From Lolium rigidum (Eukaryota; Streptophyta; Magnoliopsida; Poales; Poaceae), in the NCBI RefSeq assembly GCF_022539505.1, contig NC_061508.1, positions 342,191,484 through 342,255,483 of the forward strand: a stretch of DNA of 64,000 nt, given 5' to 3'. Below the pieces are notes generated by a model. It had not been told where the DNA came from and did not search any database. It saw only the letters and a program-made list of their open reading frames with translations. This document shows, in pieces, positions 12,416 through 22,094 of the stretch. How positions within the stretch are numbered: the first letter of the stretch is position 1; each line of letters opens with the position of its first letter. Both the position numbers and the translations under genes were made by a program.

Positions 12416-12956
12416 ACTTAAAATAGTACTTAATTTGAGTAGCAAGTGGTAGTTCATTTGAGTTGCAAGTGGATCTTCCCACCCGTTATTTTCCCCCTTA
12501 AATACCACTGGCCCGAAAAAGGGAATTGCAAAATGACCCCATTAAATATGAATTACCGTACGAAATAATAACATAAAGGAAATTGCAAAAAAAGAGAATT
12601 GTCAAAAGGGAATTGCAAATAAAGAGAATTGAAAGTATGCGTCGTGCTGAAAAAAGAGCGAGATGCTCGTGCATGAATGCATCAACTTGTGAGAGCTTGC
12701 CTCGTCGTTGAAAAGTTGGGTCATTAAATGCAAACCCATGAGATACTTTATGCATGCATGTAGTGTGAACGCTCTTGCCTATATGCAACTTGCAAGTGGG
12801 AACGTGAGTTGTTAGTGTGAATACTGAAAGCTTCATGTGAACATAATTAAACACTACAAGACAAAAAGGGAATTGATTTCGCGCATGGCGCGAGCGCTGC
12901 CGCGCCAAGGAAAGTGATCGCTCCAACGATCGATTGCCAGCGAGGGGATTTGACGG

Positions 12957-13172
12957 CAAAGTGCGTTCCTCCTTTGCAAACTCGCGCGACGTCATCCCTA
13001 AATTGCCAGGGTTAAACTCATGTAGGCCCTGGCAAGTTTGTATTTATTTATTTTTCTTTCGGAGAAAAACAACGCCGTTGCTTGTTATGAGGGCTGCCTA
13101 GGATGGCGTCGTGCGGTGGTGACAAAATCTGAACGTCCGCGTTCGATTTCTGTCCAAGATTTTAGATTTTTG
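12957..13172. repeat. Inverted-repeat block C (left arm)
   Basis: Matches 35088-35290 in inverted orientation (shared TTGCCAGG, TTTATTTATTTTTCTTTCGG and GACAAAATNTGAACGTCCGC). Similarity stops near 13172 and 35088, which marks the inner edge of the inverted repeat. The MATH-BTB gene starts about 370 bp further on. Confidence 0.75.
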
Positions 13173-13442
13173 TGGTGAGATGGACTCAAGATCGATCTGG
13201 AAAGATTTTTTTGTTGGAAACCACTGTCTGCTAATTATTGAAGCCCAGGTGATGAGTAAATTTGGTTCGTGCGTGTGTGCCAAAGCAGATATGTCACGGT
13301 CTCTTCTTATTTGTACACATGGTTTCACCTCGAGTATATTGGACGGACTACGGAAACTGAGAAGTCACGGTCTCATATATACACGTCGGTTCCCAATCTG
13401 AAGTATCAGAGTCCAGGGCCGGTGAAACAGCCATATACTCCG

Positions 13443-13449
13443 TATATAA
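13443..13449 (+). promoter_or_regulatory. TATA box of MATH-BTB gene 1
   Basis: TATATAA lies 93 bp upstream of the chosen ATG (13542), predicting transcription start near 13475 and a short 5' UTR of about 65 bp. Confidence 0.6.
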
Positions 13450-13541
13450 CACGAGCATGCACCTCCTGTTTTGCCGCACATACCTAAACCTCCTACATCT
13501 CCAATTTGCCGTCTCCTCCGTCAAACGCGGAAGCTCCCATC

Positions 13542-14657
13542 ATGTCAATGGCGGCGCGCTTGTCCGGCCTTCGCAGCGCCGGTCGGCGGCAGGTCTCCGC
13601 TTCAACCATGGGCGTCAGGCAGGTGACCGGCTCCCACGTGCTGCGGATCGACGGATTCACGCAACTCAGCAAGACGGTGGCGAATAACACTGAGATGAGA
13701 TCAGGCACGTTCAACGTTGGCGGCCACGACTGGTGTCTTGCATGCTATCCAAACGGTTGCTCCGATCTGTACAAGGGCTACGTCTCCATCTTCCTCCAGC
13801 AGGCGAGCCACGAAAAGACCGGCGCTGCCACGGCAAAGGGCCAATTGAGCATACTCGACCGGGACGGGATGCCATCCTGCACCAAACACATAACAGAGCG
13901 CACCTTCAAGGGGCCTCCCTTCGGCTGGGGCGAAATAGACTTCGTGAAACACGAGGATCTCGACAAGGACAAGCATCTCCACGACGGTTGCCTCACCGTC
14001 CTTTGTGACGTCACGGTCACGGAGCACTACACGGACGCCCATGTCGAGGTTGCCGCGCCAGCAGCGCCGCCGTTCGACCTGCGCGGGCAACTCGCAGAAG
14101 CCATGTGGAATATCAAGAAAGTAGATGTCCAGATCGAGGTCGGCGGGGAGACGTTTCCCGCGCACCGGTGGGTACTTGAGGCCCAATCGCCCGTCTTCAA
14201 GACGGAACTGTCGCTCGCCTCGACCGCCGACATGACCATCAAGCTACGCATTGATGACATGGACGCCGAGGTGTTCAAGGTTCTCCTCCGGTTCATCTAC
14301 ACGGACTCGCCTCCGGAGACGAGCCAGCTCCAGGAGGCGGCGATGGCGGAGAAGATTCTTGTCTCCGCGGACAGGTATAAGCTGGACAAGCTGAAACTCA
14401 TCTGCGAGAAGGCGCTGTGTCAGCACATCGACATGAGCTCTCTGGCTGCCACTCTAGCGTTGGCCGAGCGGCACCGTTGCTCCGTGCTGACCGCAGCATG
14501 CATCAAGTTCCTCTCCTCCCCTGGTAATCTCGAAGCGTTCATCGCGGCGGATGGGATCAAACAGCTAAAGGAACATTGCCCCTCTGCTCTGTTGGATCTC
14601 GCGGTGAAGAACGGAAGATCATGGCGCTACAGAAGCATTATGGGCGGCATCGTGTAA
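13542..14657 (+). CDS. MATH-BTB domain protein 1 (predicted CUL3 adaptor)
   Basis: An intact single-exon gene for a 371-residue protein. A MATH domain occupies about residues 28-150 (SHVLRIDGFTQL start, VGGHDW motif), a BTB domain about 190-295 (DVQIEVGGETFPAHRWVLEA, then FIYTDSPP), and a short BACK-like C-terminal helix region (LAERHRCSVL, FLSSPGNL) ends near 350. MATH-BTB proteins bind substrates through MATH and CUL3 through BTB, so they act as adaptors of a ubiquitin ligase; grasses have a large, fast-evolving set. The frame is open further upstream but without an ATG; the start at 13542 gives MSM in a CCCATCATGTC context shared with the other two copies. GC content is high. The C-terminal tail after VKNGRS differs from the other two. 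It is in opposite orientation to genes 2 and 3. Confidence 0.9.
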   Translation: MSMAARLSGLRSAGRRQVSASTMGVRQVTGSHVLRIDGFTQLSKTVANNTEMRSGTFNVGGHDWCLACYPNGCSDLYKGYVSIFLQQASHEKTGAATAKGQLSILDRDGMPSCTKHITERTFKGPPFGWGEIDFVKHEDLDKDKHLHDGCLTVLCDVTVTEHYTDAHVEVAAPAAPPFDLRGQLAEAMWNIKKVDVQIEVGGETFPAHRWVLEAQSPVFKTELSLASTADMTIKLRIDDMDAEVFKVLLRFIYTDSPPETSQLQEAAMAEKILVSADRYKLDKLKLICEKALCQHIDMSSLAATLALAERHRCSVLTAACIKFLSSPGNLEAFIAADGIKQLKEHCPSALLDLAVKNGRSWRYRSIMGGIV

Positions 14658-14943
14658 AAGGCTGCTAGATGGATAATTACAGTAGTTTGGCCCCAACTCC
14701 CCATAGTATTACTAATAAGCAGGATTCTAGTGCTAGAGATATTATAATACATGTGCGCATTGGTTAGATGAAATGTCGTCGAGTAGTTGTTCTCCAACAA
14801 ATAGAGGGCTTGATTCAGTATGTTTTTTTTTTGGAATATGAATGGAAGACTACAGCATTACCTCTAGAAGATGCATATAGTTGCAGCATTTGATTCTAGC
14901 CCTGCTTCAAGAAAAACTCAGAAGAAAAAAAACAGACAAACAT
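14658..14943 (+). other. 3' flank of MATH-BTB gene 1
   Basis: AT-rich sequence with possible polyadenylation signals (ACTAATAAG near 14709, TATTATAATA near 14739). No other gene is seen. Confidence 0.4.
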
Positions 14944-14957
14944 TAAATTGTTTTCTT
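14944..14957. repeat. Target-site duplication, left copy
   Basis: TAAATTGTTTTCTT, identical to 16194-16207; proof of target-primed insertion. Confidence 0.9.
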
Positions 14958-16193
14958 TTTTTCGACAAAGAGTATATATTAATATCAGAGATACCAATTA
15001 CACAGCCTCTGCAACAACGCACTGCCCTAGCGATATTACGGATGCACACAGCCAAAAAAAGAAGAAGAATTACCAAAAAAGAAAAGCCCCGCTACAGTGA
15101 TCTAATCCTTTAAACAACAACACTAACACCACCATGATAGCACCAGAAGTTCAGCTTCTCCAAAAGCGACGCCTCCAAGAAGGTAACAGTGCACCAGCGC
15201 TATCGTCGCCCGATCATAGATCTTAGGTTTTCACCCTGAAGAAAATCCTCACTCTCAAAACAATGCCTTCAACAAGAACATTGCCAGGCACAACCAATTA
15301 AGGACAGACCTTGGATTTTCACCATGAAAGGTAAGATTTTGAACTTCTCCTGTGCAGTCGCCCCCACTCGCATGCCGCTGCTCCAAAGACACCAATCATG
15401 AAGCCAATTCCTCCTCGCCACCCAGACTCGAGCCACCATTGCAAGACCACGGATCTCGGCTTCCATGTCATTCTCCGGCCAGCACCACGGAGCGAAAACG
15501 TGCTCCATGATAATAACCGCCAGCAGAGCTTCGAAACGCTCCCTCTGAAACCAAACGGCCAGAGTAAAAACATGGGTGCGCTCGACCGAATTCCACCCGA
15601 TTCGGCAACCTCCAGGCTTGAATCGCCCAATGGAGCGCCGTCGGAGCCTTCCAGAACACGACACATCCGCCGGATCGATGAGGACAGGCACCGGCAGATC
15701 TGCATCTTGGCGCGAGAAGAAATCTAAGGACCACCGCCATTATTCGCAAGACTAGCAGGTCCCCACACCGCTGGTCGTCTCCAAAGCTGAGAAGGCGAAA
15801 GAGGAACAAGGGGATCCAGTGCAGAGCACCGGTCTAACCCCACGATTACCAGATCGGGCCGCAGCCTCCACCGGATCTCGCAGGTCAGGGCACCTCCATG
15901 GGCGCCACAGCCCTCCTCCTCAATGCCTCCCGCCGGAGAACCTCATGCGCCGGCCATGAAGAGCCCCGCCGCCCTGCGCCCCGGATCGACCTCCCACCTC
16001 CTCCCGTGAGGAGCCGCCGGGAAACGCCTCCCCTGCCCACGCCATCAGTCGAGGGGATGGGCGCCGCCACCGCCGCCAGGGAGGGCAGCAACGGCGGCCA
16101 GGATGGTGGCGTACGGCGGCGGGCGGTGGTGGACTAGGGTTCCCCCGGAGTCGCTCGGGAGAGGAGCGACTCGGGAGGGGTCGCGACTCTAAG
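14958..16193 (-). mobile_element. LINE-like non-autonomous retroposon with 14-bp target duplication
   Basis: Flanked by perfect direct repeats TAAATTGTTTTCTT at 14944-14957 and 16194-16207. The plus strand starts with a T tract, i.e. a poly(A) tail on the minus strand preceded by ATTAATATATACTCTTTGTCG, a 3' end common in grass LINE-like elements. The 5' half (about 15850-16190) is very GC-rich. Frames on the minus strand (15269-15691) are open but show no endonuclease or reverse transcriptase, so it must have been moved by another element's enzymes. A short relative of its 3' end is at 56548-56602. Confidence 0.75.
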
Positions 16194-16207
16194 TAAATTG
16201 TTTTCTT
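16194..16207. repeat. Target-site duplication, right copy
   Basis: TAAATTGTTTTCTT, identical to 14944-14957. Confidence 0.9.
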
Positions 16208-17090
16208 AGGGAAATAGGTCCGACTTTGTTGAACAATCTTAGTGTTTAGGCGTAAAAATGAACTATCCTTCGGTGTATTGTGCTCATATGTGTTGAATAA
16301 GCGATTCTCATATGGTGAAAGTTAACAACATCAAAGGATTGGATCCTTCTCCTGGGTAATTTTACTACACGATTCTAGCACCAGATGTATCTTAAATATG
16401 TTCAGCTTATGAAATCACCGTATAAAAATGGAAAATGAAAGTTGTTTGTGAATATGAGATTAATGTGCTTGAGCCAACTCCAGACAGCACTTGCAGAATT
16501 AGTTAACAGTAAAACTTGCCTACCTAAGAGGCTCCACAGCGTTTTGAAGTTCTTAACCGTCCAATCAGATCATCTAATGGTCTGGACGTACTTACCTGTC
16601 CTGAACTGGGGTTACGAGAGCGTTACGATTTTTTGATCGCGTTAAGAAGGCTCTTTTTCATTACAGGGCTGCTACTCCCTAAATGGGTTTAGGCCTTACC
16701 AGATTGCCTGGGCCTCGAACTGCTCAAATGGGCCAATCGCTTCGGCCTTTAAACATCTTTACTCACGTATTGGTCAAACTAAGAAAAGAAGGCCTCGTTG
16801 TAGCTTCTATTTCGTTCTGCTTTCCTCCGCTTGCGCCGCCAGTCCACGTTCGCTCGGAGGGATCCGAAAATATGCGGCGCAACTCCCGCATCTGCCTTAA
16901 CCGCGAAGGTAGTTTACGAAGTCCGTATCTTGTTTCCCAAGTGCTAAAAAGTGCTTGGATGCCCGTTGTCGTTTGGAGCACTCGATTTCTGTCCAGCCGA
17001 TCTGCCTGATCGACCCGATCACGAAGTTACTTTCCGACCAAATCTCCCCTGACGACGACATATCTTATCTGCCTTCTTCCTCTTCAGCAC
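16208..17090. other. Unassigned intergenic sequence
   Basis: No gene, repeat or RNA is recognised. The stretch from about 16640 (GGGCCTCGAACTGC, GGGCC motifs) towards 17000 has the look of a plant promoter leading into the GC-rich block that follows, but there is no clear TATA box. Confidence 0.3.
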
Positions 17091-17800
17091 TGAAACACCC
17101 CACCTCTAGGTCCTCTACCTCTCGCCGCCGGGGACCAGCACCCGCACCGCGCGCCGCCGGCAGGCAACCCACCTCTGCACTGAGCTCCGCCAGGAACACC
17201 CCCACCTCGCCGGAGGCCCCCCACCTCTGCGCCGCGCGCCGCCGCACGCCGCCGCACGCCGCCGGGAGGCCACGCACGTCTGCATCACGCGCCGCCGCAC
17301 GCCGCCAGGAACACCCCCACATCACCGCGCGCCGCCAGGAAAACCTCCACCTCGCCGCACACCTCGGTCCTCGGGGTAGCCTCCCCACCTTGAACGAGCA
17401 TCCCCGGAACCCCAACATCCACAAATCGAGTGCCCCGACCCACTTCGCACCTCCTACGCGGCGCAATTCGGCCACCGCATCGTCCGCCCGGGACCCCGGC
17501 CCACCACCGCATCGCTTGTGCCGGGACTCCGGCCGACCACCGCGCCTTCCTCCGCAACAAGTTCCTCCCGCTGCGACCGCCGGCGTCGGCGAAGGAGGCC
17601 GAGCCGGAGGTGCTCGGGAGCTCCGGGATGGGCTGGAAGAGGCGGCGTTTCTCTAGAGAAGAAGAGGTGCGGTAGGGCGCGGTTCGCGTGTGGACGGAGC
17701 GAGGCCAGGAGGGGGCGCCGGAGCATCGAGGTGGTGGGGCGGAAGCAAGCACGGAGAAAAGGAGTACCTCGCGAGGAAGAAGACTAGGCGGCGCGATGGG
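17091..17800 (+). other. GC-rich, repeat-like region, possible 5' exon of a decayed gene
   Basis: CpG-rich sequence with recurring CGCCGCACGCCGCC and CCAGGAACACCCCCAC units (17190-17350). Several overlapping frames stay open on both strands only because of composition. One plus-strand frame near 17545-17660 reads FLRNKFLPLRPP and GSSGMGWKRRRF, which looks less biased than the rest, but it has no family resemblance that I know. No ATG-initiated frame with a family match exists, so I do not call a gene. Confidence 0.3.
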
Positions 17801-18536
17801 GATCGAGCGATGGGGTGGAATACCAATTTGCACGGGTGTGTTAGGATAAGGTCGGGGTGGAGTACCAATTTGCAGACAACAATAAATTGATTTCTCCAAC
17901 ATTTTGCTAAGTTGTGTTTGTATACATCAATTTGTTGTGTCATACTTGTGTTAAGTTGCATACCCATCATCGCAAAGTTGTATAAGGGATGAAAAGGGTG
18001 TGATCGTAGTCAGGCGGGGAGGTTGGGAGACGACGAATCGAGGGCGGCAAGAGGCGCTCGACATCGGGGAAGAAAACTTCGTAGAGGTTGTGTGGCACTT
18101 GCAGGAAGGTGGCTGGGAGGGACGGGGTTGTGCATGGAAGACCCAGCGAGGCCAAAATCGGCGCGAGGCCACACAGTTCATCACGAATCTATTTGGGAGA
18201 GAGAAGATCTTATCTCTTCATTTGTTTTGCAATTTATTCCTCTAACTTCAAGGATTTTAGGCACAAATACATGTGGTTCCTATTGGGTCCTTGTTCGGCT
18301 CAGTTGGATGTTAGTTGGATGTTGCTTTTTAGTCTCGATGTCGCATCCTCTCCTCATCTTGCTCGCTTCGGTCTTGTCACGGACGGTTCGTCCATCCTCT
18401 CGCATTCCCCAACGTCATAGGGCCTATATTAATCGAGGTGGAGTTGTACTTCATAACGGCCGCTGCCAAGAAGATATCAAATTGTTTTCTCATACATGTG
18501 GTAAGTTCTATTTTTAGCGGTGGTATTATTGGATCC
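17801..18536. other. Unassigned sequence between the GC-rich block and the minisatellite
   Basis: Includes scattered TAAGTTG units (17902, 17951, 17973), so it may be an older edge of the minisatellite. Frames at 18023-18517 are open by chance and lack any domain. Confidence 0.3.
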
Positions 18537-18824
18537 AGAAATAAGCAAAGTTGTTTTTTGCACATAATAAGTTGCTCTCTCACACATTTTCCTAAGTTGT
18601 GTTTATAGATAGATTTGCATACCCATTATTGCTAAGTTGTATACCCCTAATGCTAAGTTGAACATTCATATTCATTATTGTTAAGTCTTATACCTCCTAG
18701 TGCAAAGCTTCATGCCCATTATTCATAAGTTGTATCCCCCTAGTTCTAAGTTGCACATCCATTATTTTTAAGTTGTATACCTCGTAGTGCTAAGTTTCAT
18801 ACCATTATTGCTAAGTTGTACACT
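18537..18824. repeat. CTAAGTTG minisatellite, left part
   Basis: Degenerate units of about 20 bp, consensus like GCTAAGTTGTATACCC plus a few bases, recur about a dozen times. The Gypsy element 18825-34373 interrupts the array; the array resumes at 34374. Confidence 0.75.
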
Positions 18825-19039
18825 TGTTATCACCAGAATTTGACCGGATCAGAAGTGGGCCGCGATTGGAGATGGGCTTGAAGATATATACATAGAAGAA
18901 ATACATGAATCGGCCTTGTGTACCAAGTTTGGGCTAATTGCCCGTGTATCTGTACCATAGTAGGATATGTGTCGGTTAGGAGTTAGAGTTTTACCCGTGC
19001 ACGATTAGGTGCACGCCTGAATTAGAAAGTCCCCCGGAC

Positions 19040-19047
19040 TATAAATA
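19040..19047 (+). promoter_or_regulatory. TATA box in the 5' LTR
   Basis: TATAAATA, followed about 30 bases later by AACAACAACC, a plausible transcription start near 19070. It places the three hairpins that follow inside the transcript leader. Confidence 0.6.
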
Positions 19048-19150
19048 TGTATCTAGGGTTTATGGAATAAACAACAACCAACGTTCACCATAAATCAATC
19101 TCGGCGCATCGCCAACTCCTTCGTCTCGAGGGTTTCTTCCGGTAAGCACC

Positions 19151-19187
19151 ATGCTGCCTAGATCGCATCTTGCGATCTAGGCAGCAT
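19151..19187 (+). other. LTR leader hairpin 1
   Basis: Perfect 17-bp inverted repeat (ATGCTGCCTAGATCGCA and its complement) with a 3-base loop. Conserved without change in the 3' LTR at 33532-33568. Confidence 0.85.
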
Positions 19188-19208
19188 AAGCTTATTACGT
19201 TGTTCATG

Positions 19209-19248
19209 CGTTGCTCGTCATCTGAAGCCTTTTTGATGGCGAGCAACG
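19209..19248 (+). other. LTR leader hairpin 2
   Basis: 14-bp stem (CGTTGCTCGTCATC with GATGGCGAGCAACG) with one G-U wobble and a 12-base loop. The 3' LTR copy has lost two bases at the top of the stem but keeps the lower part. Confidence 0.75.
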
Positions 19249-19325
19249 TAGTTATCTTAGATGTGTTAGGGTTAGCATTGTTCTTCGTATCATATGCTTG
19301 TCGTAGTGCAACCCTTATACATCTA

Positions 19326-19360
19326 GCCGCCCTTACACCTATCTTAGGTGTAGGGGCGGC
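19326..19360 (+). other. LTR leader hairpin 3
   Basis: 15-bp stem (GCCGCCCTTACACCT with AGGTGTAGGGGCGGC) with one G-U wobble and a 5-base loop; also intact in the 3' LTR. Confidence 0.8.
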
Positions 19361-20000
19361 ACCCCGCTTGATCATTGTTTAGTAGATCCGATTCGTTACG
19401 GTTGCTCCTTGTTCTTCAAGGATTAGTTTAATATCCGCAATAGTTAGGCCTTACAAAGGGTTGGAGGATCCAGCGGCGTGTAGGGTGTAGTTTGCTAGCC
19501 CTAGACGGGATGTTCCGGGGATCAACCTCGTGTTGGTTTTTAGGCCCTGTCTAGGATCGGCTTACGATCACCGTACGCGAGCGCGAGGCCCAATCGTGAG
19601 TAGGATGATCCGATTATGCGGTGAAAACCCTAAATCGTCGTAGATCGCTTTAGCTTTATCTTGATCAAGCAGGACCACCATATATTCGTACACCTCGTAC
19701 GAATCATGGGTGGATCGGCTCTTTGAGCCGATTCACGGGATAACCCGAGAGCCGATCGAGGCTCGTATTTAACGTTTACGTGTATGCCATGCAGGAAACT
19801 AAGCGAGGCATCATCCAACACCTTCCCGACCAGGTATAGGTCAGGTGGCACGCCCTTGCGACAGCATCGGACGTGTGACCGGAAGGCTTTGCGGGCCGTT
19901 GCTGCGAGGGACCGGGGCCGGCCGCAGCCACCGAGTTGTTCCCGGCTCTACGGTGTTGCCCGTCGCTGCCCGCCGGTGGGTTTCTGACCGCAACACATTC

Positions 20001-20018
20001 TGGCACGCCCGGTGGGAC
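20001..20018 (+). other. Candidate primer binding site
   Basis: TGGCACGCCCGGTGGGAC begins 6 bases after the LTR end. This type of sequence is the usual post-LTR site in several grass Gypsy elements; I do not assign the tRNA. Confidence 0.65.
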
Positions 20019-20056
20019 AATCTTCGACATCCACCGCATCGCCATCTACGTCCGAG

Positions 20057-22064
20057 ATGGCGGAAGGCACTCCGGTCAAGTACGAGGATCTGACTGACGA
20101 GCTCAAGAAGAAGCATGACGAGATCAAATCAGTCCTCGAAGCCGACCTCATCGGCTCTTTCCACAGAACCCGCTCCCATGGCATCGGGTGGAAGGGGTTC
20201 TCACCGAAGGCGCGCTCGATGGAGTGGACCTGTCCTCCCCGTCGAAGAACGCACTAGGTCGCTGCGTCGGAGATCAACTTCATGGTGGCTCATTCGCCGC
20301 ACCGCCACTCGAGAGCCCGGTAAACACTTTGGAGCGTGTCGCTCGCGCGTGATCCAGGAAATCATGAGCCATCGAGTATTCTCCGTCGGGACCAGCTGCG
20401 GGGACTTACCAAGGAGAGATGCCACTCCAGTCCCGTCCACCGCTGCCGTTCGCGTTGGCAGCACCGAAGTGCCGAACTCATCGGCATACGTCGTCTACAA
20501 GATTGGTGGTGACCCTAGTGACTACCAATTCCTACATGAGGCGCCCAAGGAGATCCCGCACGGATACACGTGCGCATACGTGCCGGATCGCAGCAAGTCG
20601 GGCACTCTCGAACCGAGGCTGCGACGGCAGGGACTTCGGAACAGCGGGGAGGAACGTCGGCAACGGATCTTGAGAAGCGGACGTGGCTAGCTAAGTACGC
20701 CACCCCGACAAACCTCCGGAGCTCAGCTCCTGCGGTTGGCTCAGAAGCTGGAAAAGCAAGCATGGCTGGCTAAGTATGCCACCCCGACGAATCATCGGGG
20801 TTCGACACCTTCGAGCCATCACCGCGGATCAGATTTGTACAATTCGAAAGACCAATTCGGCATGATGCCGAAAAGGAGGACAATCGGCTATACCAAGCCG
20901 TACCCCAACGAGTACGAATTGATCCCGCTACCACCCAAATATCGGCTCCACGACTTCACAAAGTTTAGTGGATCGGATGGTTCCAGCTCCATCGAGCATG
21001 TGAGCCGATATTTGGCACAGTCGGGCACGATCTCAGCCTCGGACGAGCTGCGTGTGAGGTTCTTCGCACGATCCCTCACGGGATCGGCTTTCGGGTGGTA
21101 CACATCGCTGCCACCGAACTCAATCCGGACTTGGAAGCGATTGGAAGAGCGGTTCCATGAGCGAGTATCACTCGGAGGCTTCCGAGGCTGGCATTGCCGA
21201 TCTAGCACAAGTACGACGAAGCGTGGGGAAACAGGTGTCGGAATACATCCAGCGCTTCGGGACCATTAGGAACCGATGCTATTCGGTTCACGTAAGTGAA
21301 AAGAAGCGATCGAGTTGGCGGTGGTGGGTCTCTCATCATCGATCAAGGACGTGGCCTCCCGAGCGAGACTACCCTTCATGGCGCACATGGTGCGGAAGGC
21401 GTCGGCATATGAACAGCGCCACCCGGATGTTTACCAGGACAAATTCAAGCGTGCGGTGGTCCTGGTTGAGGCGGACGAGGATGAAGGTGTCTGCGGGAGA
21501 TCGAGGAGGTAGCGAGTGGCTGAATGGGCTCGGGCGGCAAGCCCCGTGTCCTGTAAGTGGGTTAAGCCACAAGGTCCTCCAAAAGGGTTCGACTTCGACG
21601 TGACCAAAGCTGAGCAGATTTTCGACCTCTTACTCACGGAGAAGCAGCTAAAGGTACCCGAAGGCCACAAGATCCCCACGGTGCAAGAGCTGAACGGAAA
21701 GCCATACTGCAAGTGGCATAACACGTTCACCCACGCCACCAACGACTGCAGGGTGTGGCGTCAGCAGATCCAAATGGCGATAGAAAAAGGGCGGCTAATT
21801 TTCAACCAGTACGCCATGAAGGTCGACACACACCCCTTCCCCGCCGTTAATATGGTGGAGTATACTTACCATGGAGGGTGCCAGCCAGATTTCTCGTGCA
21901 ATATCAACATGGTGGGATCCGGGCACCACTGCGGTAAGGACGGAGATGAGGGCAGCTGCTCTCATAGCAAAGACACAGAGGAAGCCGCTCCACGCGATCG
22001 GCTCCGCCACGACGGCAAGCGCTACGTCACAGAGGGAGAAGTGAAGAACATAAGATATCAGTGA
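20057..22064 (+). pseudogene. Gypsy gag, frameshifted
   Basis: Gag starts at ATG 20057 (MAEGTPVKYEDLTDELKKKH) and continues in changing frames. An N-terminal part runs to about 20250, and a middle part with SSAYVVYKIGGDPSDYQFLH lies near 20480-20540. The gag core follows at 20736-21200 (YRLHDFTKFSG, FFARSLTGSAFGWYTSLP), and a C-terminal part at 21516-22064 (KPYCKWHNTFTHATNDC, a zinc-finger-like Cys/His cluster). At least five indels separate these frames. A duplicated WLAKYATPTN segment occurs near 20690 and 20770. The protein would coat the RNA in virus-like particles; this copy cannot make it. Confidence 0.8.
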
Positions 22065-22094
22065 CCTCTCTCTGATCACCTCCTCAACAAGTAT

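Larger units (their letters stand above)
10544..12956. mobile_element. Unclassified 2.4 kb insertion carrying two tandem arrays
   Basis: In the right arm, blocks C' and B' are contiguous once the hAT insertion is removed. In the left arm, 2.4 kb separates the same points, so this stretch was inserted here or lost there. The ends read CTACCCTAGCTAG on the left and a weak inverted counterpart (CCCTCGCTGG, minus strand) on the right. Flanks ACACGG and TGACGG could be a worn target duplication. No coding region is credible. A non-autonomous Mutator-like element is possible but unproved. Confidence 0.4.
18825..19995 (+). repeat. 5' LTR of the non-autonomous Gypsy element
   Basis: 1171 bp, starting TGTTATCACCAG and ending CCGCAACA; almost the same as the 3' copy (33206-34373), which has a few substitutions and small deletions. 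The close match indicates a fairly recent insertion. Confidence 0.92.

Noticed and set aside
12852..12861. CACTACAAGA, a possible CACTA end
   Set aside because: No inverted partner or subterminal repeats found at a sensible distance.
13506..13541. N-terminal extension of MATH-BTB gene 1
   Set aside because: The frame is open but begins at TTG, not ATG; the conserved MSM start is at 13542.
16955..17902. Long Pro/Arg/Ala-rich frames on both strands
   Set aside because: Produced by GC-rich repeats; no ATG-based start with a family match.
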